Below, piece after piece: positions 58,737-64,000 of a DNA stretch of 64,000 bases. Origin of the DNA: RGIG8748 sp045606045 (GTDB taxonomy: Bacteria; Bacillota; Clostridia; UMGS1810); assembly GCA_045606045.1 (NCBI GenBank), contig JAZURE010000024.1, positions 1-64,000 of the forward strand. The letters are read 5' to 3'. A program made the translations under genes and the position numbers. The notes beneath the pieces were generated by a model. The model made no database searches. It had not been told where the DNA came from and saw only the letters and a list, made by a program, of their open reading frames with translations. How positions within the stretch are numbered: the first letter of the stretch is position 1; every line of letters starts with the position of its first letter.

Positions 58737-58760
58737 GGCGGGCTTGTTCCCGCCTTTTTT
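58737..58760 (+). terminator. Intrinsic terminator of fba
   Basis: GGCGGG/CCCGCC stem with loop CTTGTT and six Ts. Confidence 0.9.
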
Positions 58761-58781
58761 GTTGTGAAAAGGGGTGTACAT

Positions 58782-59057
58782 ATGTGCGACGAATTTACAG
58801 ATGTTGGCGGTGATGATGTAACACCGGAGGTTGATAATGAGCCCGCAGATACATCAGCAGAGGAGCCGGCAGAAATTCAGGAAGAAGAGTCTGTGAATGA
58901 AGAAGCTGTTGAGGAACAAGCAATAGAGGAAGAGGCGGCAGACGAACAAATCCTCGAAGAGGAAGCCATTGAAGAGGAAGCCCTGCAATTCGCAAACTAT
59001 GGAGCTTCTCAAAAACCAAACGAGAAGAGGCAAAATTCCTGCACAGATTGTAAATAA
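58782..59057 (+). CDS. Glu-rich acidic protein of unknown function
   Basis: The 91-aa product starts MCDEFTDVGGDDVTPEVDNE and is dominated by repeats of the type EEEAxEEQ (residues about 25-68). It ends with a short Cys-containing tail (SCTDCK). GGGGTG lies upstream of the ATG at 58782. The last 89 bases overlap another frame that encodes a conserved-looking domain, so this could be the N-terminal half of one protein split by a frameshift in the GAA/GAG-rich tract. Function unknown. Confidence 0.5.
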   Translation: MCDEFTDVGGDDVTPEVDNEPADTSAEEPAEIQEEESVNEEAVEEQAIEEEAADEQILEEEAIEEEALQFANYGASQKPNEKRQNSCTDCK

Positions 59058-59286
59058 GTATCCGTCTGTTGTTGTTGCAAATAAGACGGGCGAGCTTTCT
59101 CAGGTGGAAAATGATGTTGCCGTTATAATGAGCGAGGACTTCAACCTCATATTTGCACTATTTACCGATAACATTGCTCTTAACGAAAACGGAAGCACCA
59201 ACTATGCCCGCAAAGGACAGGTACAAAAGACAATTTCCAAGATGGCACTAAGACTTGTAGAAGCTTATAAAAACGAAATGAAATAA
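58969..59286 (+). CDS. Small protein overlapping the Glu-rich gene
   Basis: The frame encodes up to 105 aa. A start at ATG 58999 (MELLKNQTRRGKIPAQIVNK, 95 aa) is possible but lacks a Shine-Dalgarno. The globular part contains YPSVVVANKTGELSQVENDV and ISKMALRLVEAYKNEMK. It overlaps the acidic gene in another frame. It may be the true C-terminal domain of that protein after a frameshift, or a coupled gene. A terminator follows. I do not recognise the family. Confidence 0.45.
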   Translation: MKRKPCNSQTMELLKNQTRRGKIPAQIVNKYPSVVVANKTGELSQVENDVAVIMSEDFNLIFALFTDNIALNENGSTNYARKGQVQKTISKMALRLVEAYKNEMK

Positions 59287-59291
59287 CAAAG

Positions 59292-59334
59292 TCAAACCGC
59301 AGCAACCGACAGAAGGTTATGCGGTTTGATTTAT
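59292..59334 (+). terminator. Intrinsic terminator before greA
   Basis: TCAAACCGCA/TGCGGTTTGA stem with an 18-base loop containing AACC/GGTT pairing, followed by TTTAT. Confidence 0.7.
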
Positions 59335-59395
59335 GCATCAGCAAAATGCCGATTTCAGAAATAAGCAAAAACACATCGGATATTACTAAAAATGC

Positions 59396-59424
59396 TTGAC
59401 TTTTGTTTATAATTTGGGTATAAT
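59396..59424 (+). promoter_or_regulatory. Sigma-A promoter for greA
   Basis: TTGACT (59396-59401), 17 bases, TATAAT (59419-59424), 70 bases before the greA start. Confidence 0.85.
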
Positions 59425-59494
59425 ATTGTAATTATGTTGGCGGTATATTGATATACTTAAAACATACAGTGTATTTTAAAGGAGAATTAGTAAC

Positions 59495-59974
59495 ATGGCA
59501 GTAAAACCAATTATTTTGACACCTGAGGGATACAAGAAGTTAGAAGAAGAATTAAGAACTCTCAAGGTTGAGGGAAGAACGGAGATTGCCGAAAAAATCA
59601 AAGAAGCCAGAAGCTACGGCGACCTTAGCGAAAATGCAGAGTACGATGCAGCCAAGGATGCTCAGGCAGCTATGGAACAGAGAATCACAACTATAGAAAA
59701 TATGCTCAAAAACGCTCAGATAGTTTCCGAGAGCGATGTGAGCACAGATGTAATAACAATAGGCTCCAAGGTCAAGCTCTTTGATGTTGAGTTTGAAGAA
59801 GAAGTTGAGTATACAATAGTAGGCTCCACCGAGGCAAATCCTGATGAGGGCAGAATTTCCGATGAGTCGCCCATAGGCAGTGCAATCCTCGGCCACAAGG
59901 CAGACGAGGTTGTGGATGTAGTTTTGCCAAACGGAGAGACAATACAGTTTAAGGTGCTCGAGATAAACAGATAG
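59495..59974 (+). CDS. greA: Transcription elongation factor GreA
   Basis: The 159-aa protein has the N-terminal coiled-coil finger (about 12-75, with ENAEYDAAKDAQ near the acidic tip) and the C-terminal FKBP-like domain with GRISDESPIGSAILG. It rescues backtracked RNA polymerase by stimulating transcript cleavage. It is followed 14 bases later by lysS, a common pair. Confidence 0.97.
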   Translation: MAVKPIILTPEGYKKLEEELRTLKVEGRTEIAEKIKEARSYGDLSENAEYDAAKDAQAAMEQRITTIENMLKNAQIVSESDVSTDVITIGSKVKLFDVEFEEEVEYTIVGSTEANPDEGRISDESPIGSAILGHKADEVVDVVLPNGETIQFKVLEINR

Positions 59975-59988
59975 AAAGGATAGTTTCT

Positions 59989-61554
59989 ATGGAAAACACA
60001 CAAAATCCCATCATCGAAACAGAAGAAAATTTAAACGAACTCTTAAAGGTCCGCAGAGATAAGCTAAAAGAGCTTCAGCAAGAGGGCAGAGACCCGTTTG
60101 AAATAACCAAGTTCGACAGAACTCACACTTCCGCACAGATTACCGCTGACTACACAGAGGAAGAAAGACAGATTACCAAAAGAGGAAGCGAAGAAACCGA
60201 AACCATAATGGCAAAGATTTCTGCATTAGACGGCAAGATTGTTACCGTTGCAGGCAGAATCATGTCCAAAAGAGGCATGGGTAAGGTAGGCTTTGTGCAC
60301 ATAGCTGACCTCGATGGTAGAATTCAGCTTTTTGTTAAAAAGGACATATTGGGCGAAGACGAGTACAACCGCTTCAAAAAGCTCGACATAGGCGATATAG
60401 TAGGCGCTACAGGCGAGGTATTTACCACACAGACAGGCGAAATATCCGTAAGAGTAGATGAAATTACTCTTCTTTCCAAGTCGCTCCGCCCCCTGCCCGA
60501 AAAGTTCCACGGACTTTCCGACCCCGACCTTCGTTACCGTCAGAGATATGTAGACCTCATCATGAATGAGGGTGTTAAGGATACATTTATAAAGCGTTCA
60601 AAAATCCTTTCCTCTATCCGCCGTTATCTTGACGGTCAGGGATTTTTGGAAGTTGAAACACCTATGCTTGTTTCCAACGCAGGCGGTGCAGCAGCGCGTC
60701 CTTTTGAAACGCATTTCAATGCATTGGACGAAGACTTAAAGCTTAGAATATCCCTTGAGCTTTACTTAAAGCGCCTTATTGTAGGCGGACTCGAAAGAGT
60801 ATATGAAATAGGCAGAGTATTCAGAAACGAGGGTCTTGACACCCGTCACAACCCCGAATTTACTCTTATGGAGCTTTATCAGGCATATACCGATTACCAC
60901 GGCATGATGGATTTAACAGAAAACCTCTACCGCCATGTAGCCATGGAAGTTCTCGGTACAACTAAGATTGTGTACAACGGAATCGAAATGGACCTCGGCA
61001 AGCCCTTTGAAAGAATCACAATGGTAGATGCTGTTAAGAAATACTCGGGAGTGGATTTCTCTAAGGTGGAAACACTCGAAGAGGCTCGCGCTCTTGCCAA
61101 GGAGCATCATGTAGAATATGAGGAGCGCCACAAGAGAGGCGATATCTTAAATCTCTTCTTTGAAGAATTTGTAGAAGACCACCTCGTTCAGCCTACATTT
61201 GTTATGGACCATCCCGTTGAGATTTCGCCCCTTACTAAGAAAAAGCCCGAAAATCCCGACTATGTAGAGCGCTTCGAGTTCTTTATGAACGGCTGGGAAA
61301 TGGCAAATGCATACTCCGAATTAAATGACCCCATAGACCAGAGAGAGCGCTTCAAGGCGCAGGAAGAACAGCTCGCACAGGGCGACGACGAAGCCAACAC
61401 CACCGATGAGGACTTTATGAACGCCCTCGAAATCGGTATGGCGCCTACAGGCGGTATCGGCTTTGGTATAGACCGTATGTGCATGCTTCTTACAGACTCT
61501 CAGGCTATAAGAGATGTACTGTTGTTCCCAACAATGAAGCCATTAGACAAATAA
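59989..61554 (+). CDS. lysS: Lysyl-tRNA synthetase, class II
   Basis: The 521-aa enzyme has an N-terminal OB-fold anticodon-binding domain (about 60-150, VAGRIMSKRGMGKVGF) and class II motifs: motif 1 SIRRYLDGQGFLEVETPML, motif 2 FRNEGLDTRHNPEFTLME, and motif 3 GGIGFGIDRMCML. No T-box is seen; it is co-transcribed with greA. Confidence 0.97.
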   Translation: MENTQNPIIETEENLNELLKVRRDKLKELQQEGRDPFEITKFDRTHTSAQITADYTEEERQITKRGSEETETIMAKISALDGKIVTVAGRIMSKRGMGKVGFVHIADLDGRIQLFVKKDILGEDEYNRFKKLDIGDIVGATGEVFTTQTGEISVRVDEITLLSKSLRPLPEKFHGLSDPDLRYRQRYVDLIMNEGVKDTFIKRSKILSSIRRYLDGQGFLEVETPMLVSNAGGAAARPFETHFNALDEDLKLRISLELYLKRLIVGGLERVYEIGRVFRNEGLDTRHNPEFTLMELYQAYTDYHGMMDLTENLYRHVAMEVLGTTKIVYNGIEMDLGKPFERITMVDAVKKYSGVDFSKVETLEEARALAKEHHVEYEERHKRGDILNLFFEEFVEDHLVQPTFVMDHPVEISPLTKKKPENPDYVERFEFFMNGWEMANAYSELNDPIDQRERFKAQEEQLAQGDDEANTTDEDFMNALEIGMAPTGGIGFGIDRMCMLLTDSQAIRDVLLFPTMKPLDK

Positions 61555-61664
61555 ATGGCGTAAAATCAAGGTTTTTAAGGTGTTGACGACACCTTTTGAC
61601 ACCTTTTTGACACCATTTTATGCAGAATTATATGTTGAAAAAAGCACCTAACATTTAAAAAATA

Positions 61665-61711
61665 GGTTGTATCAATTTGATTTAAAAATCATCTTTGTAC
61701 AGCCTTTTTTT
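61665..61711 (+). terminator. Probable terminator downstream of lysS
   Basis: GGTTGTA..CAA pairs with TTTGTACAGCC around a loop with TTGATTTAAAAATCA, followed by seven Ts. The 240-base spacer 61555-61797 also has a triple TTTTGACACC-like repeat (61586-61616) but no gene. Confidence 0.65.
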
Positions 61712-61797
61712 ATTGCCGTAATCTCTGTTGGAGTTGACATTTCTATTCAAGCGCGGTATGATGAGACCCCAATATTTATAAAAAAGGACGTGTTTTT

Positions 61798-62088
61798 ATG
61801 AGTGTAAAAGAGATGATATGGTGCGAAGTGAAGGAAAACAGCACCCCACACTTGAACTTCGAGTACCAGCGGACAAAAGCGAGATTGGATGATGGCGTTA
61901 CTGCTCTTATGGCGGGGTTAACTCCTGCACAGCGGGTTATGTTAGACCAGACCATCCTGCAACCAATAGACAGCCTTCTTGAACTTCAACAGATGTTGAC
62001 TTTTGATGCCACCTTTTCAGTACTTAACAGGTCGTGGCGTGAGTTACTGTTGGGTGAAAGATTTGAACCCGAAGATTTTGAGGTGTGA
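61798..62088 (+). CDS. Small hypothetical protein (first of a pair)
   Basis: The 96-aa product has MSVKEMIWCEVKENSTPHLN at its start and a helical part with LTPAQRVMLDQTILQPIDSL. No family recognised. It ends in a GAGGTGTGA that doubles as the Shine-Dalgarno of the next gene, so both are co-translated. The pair lies between lysS and an IS element, an accessory-looking position. Confidence 0.6.
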   Translation: MSVKEMIWCEVKENSTPHLNFEYQRTKARLDDGVTALMAGLTPAQRVMLDQTILQPIDSLLELQQMLTFDATFSVLNRSWRELLLGERFEPEDFEV

Positions 62089-62090
62089 GT

Positions 62091-62447
62091 ATGTTTGATT
62101 TTGATGAATACGAAAATTTGGATGATTACACCTTTACTTACCCCGTGCTTGAAGTTCTACAACATACGTATCATAAAGGACTGAAACAGAAAGATAAATC
62201 CTTGCCTACCTGCTGCTTTCAAGACTTTATTATAAAACACACGAAGTTCCGAATTCAGCACGGATATAGAAAATACAGAGAAGTTGAGCCAGAGTGGGAG
62301 TGTCTGTATATGCTTATATCTGAAATCAAGAAAGATTATAAAGGAAAATCTGACACCGATGCTCTGCAAAAAGCCGTAATTCTTTTTGACCAAGCACTCC
62401 TTCTTTATCACGAAGGCAACCCCTTACCATCCTATCTAATTACATAA
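62091..62447 (+). CDS. Small hypothetical protein (second of a pair)
   Basis: The 118-aa product begins MFDFDEYENLDDYTFTYPVL and is rich in aromatic and charged residues, with CCFQDFIIKHTKFRIQHGYR. ATG 62091 has GAGGTG five bases upstream, shared with the end of the first gene. No family recognised. It ends 16 bases before the presumed IS end. Confidence 0.6.
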   Translation: MFDFDEYENLDDYTFTYPVLEVLQHTYHKGLKQKDKSLPTCCFQDFIIKHTKFRIQHGYRKYREVEPEWECLYMLISEIKKDYKGKSDTDALQKAVILFDQALLLYHEGNPLPSYLIT

Positions 62448-62462
62448 CTCTAACAATTTAAC

Positions 62463-64000
62463 GGGGCTGTAGCAAAACGATTTTTCAAATCGGGTTGACT
62501 ACAGCCCTGTTTTTCTGCCTATCAATAAGAAAAATGTGCAAAATTCCATAAATTTTTGCACAGCAAATAAGAGGTCATACCTCTTGTTAAAAAATTTATT
62601 CGGTTGTATTTTATTTAAGCTGAAAGTTCACCGTGAAGCTGTGTTCCCGTTCGATTATCCTGAATTTTATGGTGCAATTTGTTAATGTCATACGCCATTG
62701 CAACAATAGCAATTTCTGTTTGAACTTTCTTTTTTCCACGAAGTAAAAATTGTCTGAATTTGTAGTTCTCTTTTATCACACCAAATGCACCTTCTGCCTG
62801 TATGCTTCTATTAGTGCGAAGCAGTATTCCCATTGGTGATGTAATATTGGCAAGTGATTGCTTCCTTTGTTCTATGAATTTTTTAGACACCTGCATTTTT
62901 CGATTCCCCTTGCTTCGGGTACAGCTTTTTTTATGTGGGCACCCTTCGCAACTCTCACATTCATAATATGTGATTTCACTTTCAAAACCGGATTTACTCT
63001 TTCGCTTTCCCTGATACATAGCTTTGAGTTTTCTGCCGTTTTGACAAGTGTATTCATCGTTTTCGGCATCATAATACATGTTTTCACGAAGTGCCATATT
63101 GTTCTTGAATTTCTTTGTCTTTGAACGCTCATAATTTTGTGGCTTTATGTAGCACGCTTGTCCTTTTTCTTCAAAGTATGTATAGTTTTCTTCGCTCTCA
63201 TAGCCTGCATCAGCAGTTATATCATCATATTGAACTTCAAGATACTTTTCCATTTTATCAATTAGCGGTATTAGAGTCAGTTGGTCGCTTCTTTCGCTTG
63301 ATATATCAAAACCTGTAATATATTCCCCCTCTACTGCTAATTGCAAATTGTATGCCGGTTTAAGCTGTGCATTTCTCATATGATCTTCTTTAAGATGCAT
63401 AAAAGTTGCAGTCGGATCAGTCTTTGAAAAACTGTTTCTGCCTGAAAATGTTTCCTGATACTTTTCATACTTTTTCTTGCGTTCTACAAGCTCTGTCAGT
63501 TGTTCAATATCTCTTTGCAGTTCACTTTTCCTTTTTCCTCTTCCATATACAAATGGTGTTTGAACTTTTGAATTTAACACATCAAGAAATTCTTCGGGTT
63601 CTTTGCAATTAACCATATATTTGAGGCATAAATCAGGCATTAATTTATCCAATTTTTTAAGCAGTCGAGTTTCATATTTCGTAGTACTCTTTTTCCATAC
63701 AAAGCTATATTTATTCGCATTTGCTTCAATTTTTGTACCATCTACAAAAAGATGCTCAAATTTAATTTCACCTAATTCCTTAAGTTTTTGAACAAACTGG
63801 TAGAACAGGTCTTCGTAGCATTCACTTAGTCGAGTGCTTCTGAATCTGGCTATTTCATGATAATTTGGTGCTTTTTCACCATTAAGAAGCCAAATGTAGT
63901 TAATATCTCTTGTGCAAGCGGATTGTATATTTCTGCTTGAGTATTCGCTTTCCATAGCTGCATATATCACTATTTTGAGCATGGTTCGGGGAGTGGTTGT
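62463..64000 (-). mobile_element. IS1182-family insertion sequence, left part only
   Basis: The element carries an IS1182-type transposase gene that runs off the window. Its left end is probably GGGGCTGTAGCAAAACG at about 62464, in the style of IS1182 terminal repeats. The end can fold into GGGCTGTAG/CTACAGCCC with ACGATTT/AAATCG, which may also stop transcription entering the element. The right end and target duplication are outside the window. Confidence 0.7.
62615..64000 (-). CDS. IS1182-family transposase (5' end beyond window)
   Basis: At least 461 codons are visible and the frame stays open to the right edge, reading TTPRTMLKIVIYAAMES, so the N-terminus is missing. DDE-type residues lie in FVDGTKIEANANKYSFVW, ITADAGYESEENY and QAEGAFGVIKENYKFRQFLLRG. 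A cysteine cluster CESCEGCPHKKSC splits the catalytic core, typical of the family. The visible part has no internal stop, so the element may be active. Confidence 0.92.
   Translation of the reverse strand, partial: TTTPRTMLKIVIYAAMESEYSSRNIQSACTRDINYIWLLNGEKAPNYHEIARFRSTRLSECYEDLFYQFVQKLKELGEIKFEHLFVDGTKIEANANKYSFVWKKSTTKYETRLLKKLDKLMPDLCLKYMVNCKEPEEFLDVLNSKVQTPFVYGRGKRKSELQRDIEQLTELVERKKKYEKYQETFSGRNSFSKTDPTATFMHLKEDHMRNAQLKPAYNLQLAVEGEYITGFDISSERSDQLTLIPLIDKMEKYLEVQYDDITADAGYESEENYTYFEEKGQACYIKPQNYERSKTKKFKNNMALRENMYYDAENDEYTCQNGRKLKAMYQGKRKSKSGFESEITYYECESCEGCPHKKSCTRSKGNRKMQVSKKFIEQRKQSLANITSPMGILLRTNRSIQAEGAFGVIKENYKFRQFLLRGKKKVQTEIAIVAMAYDINKLHHKIQDNRTGTQLHGELSA

Overview
The window is about 64 kb of a spore-forming, low-to-moderate G+C Bacillota chromosome, most likely class Clostridia, surrounding the replication origin. 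Evidence for this is a complete dnaA-dnaN-yaaA-recF-remB-gyrB-gyrA block, an rpmH-rnpA-yidD-yidC-jag block, mnmE-mnmG-rsmG-noc, parA-parB with two parS-like palindromes, and the sporulation coat gene spoIVA behind a sigma-E-like promoter. I cannot name the genus from the sequence alone.

Layout. 1-1010: the 3' end of a serine-recombinase-like gene, then two intact tRNA-Leu genes flanking a broken one. 1011-4890: spoIVA and the hibernation factor gene hpf (minus strand), then a sodium-pump decarboxylase beta subunit (plus strand) behind a manganese-type (yybP-ykoY) riboswitch with an overlapping terminator. 4886-15703: a long minus-strand run, (coiled-coil membrane protein)-serS-miaB-ylbF-mutS-mutL-miaA-(HlyD-like)-yggS. 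15775-25945: parB, parA, a 750-bp palindrome-rich spacer between parS sites, noc, rsmG, mnmG, mnmE, jag, yidC, yidD, rnpA and rpmH. 25948-29130: plus-strand rRNA pseudouridine synthase, msmX-type ATPase and mltG. 29131-30169: a 1-kb non-coding-looking stretch with a putative type I toxin/antisense RNA, a structured RNA with a 32-aa ORF, and a large palindrome. 30170-43614: gyrA to dnaA, trmFO, topA and dprA, with a recognisable unwinding region (DnaA-trios) between dnaN and dnaA. 43786-61554: a frameshifted gene, an AraC regulator, an EF-G-like GTPase, ddh, second copies of the palindrome and of the RNA/32-aa cassette, a split chromate transporter, patatin, rsmA, a second antisense-RNA locus lacking the toxin, then prmA-rsmE-(membrane protein)-dtd, eno, an amidohydrolase, fba, greA and lysS. 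61798-64000: two small unknown genes and an IS1182-type element running off the right edge.

How the genes work together. The window holds the machinery for starting and segregating chromosomes (DnaA, DnaN, RecF, gyrase, ParAB/parS, Noc), tRNA/rRNA modification (MiaA, MiaB, MnmE, MnmG, TrmFO, RsmG, RsmA, RsmE, RsuA-like), mismatch repair (MutS, MutL), membrane insertion (YidC, YidD, Jag) and central metabolism (enolase, aldolase).

The less ordinary content is in the intergenic regions. Two families of large palindromes keep their loop sequences but change their stems in a base-pair-preserving way. Two near-identical cassettes combine promoter, structured RNA, terminator and a 32-aa ORF. Two related convergent-promoter loci include one with a hydrophobic 24-aa ORF. 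Base pairing and repeat relationships were read by eye; no folding, search or alignment software was run.
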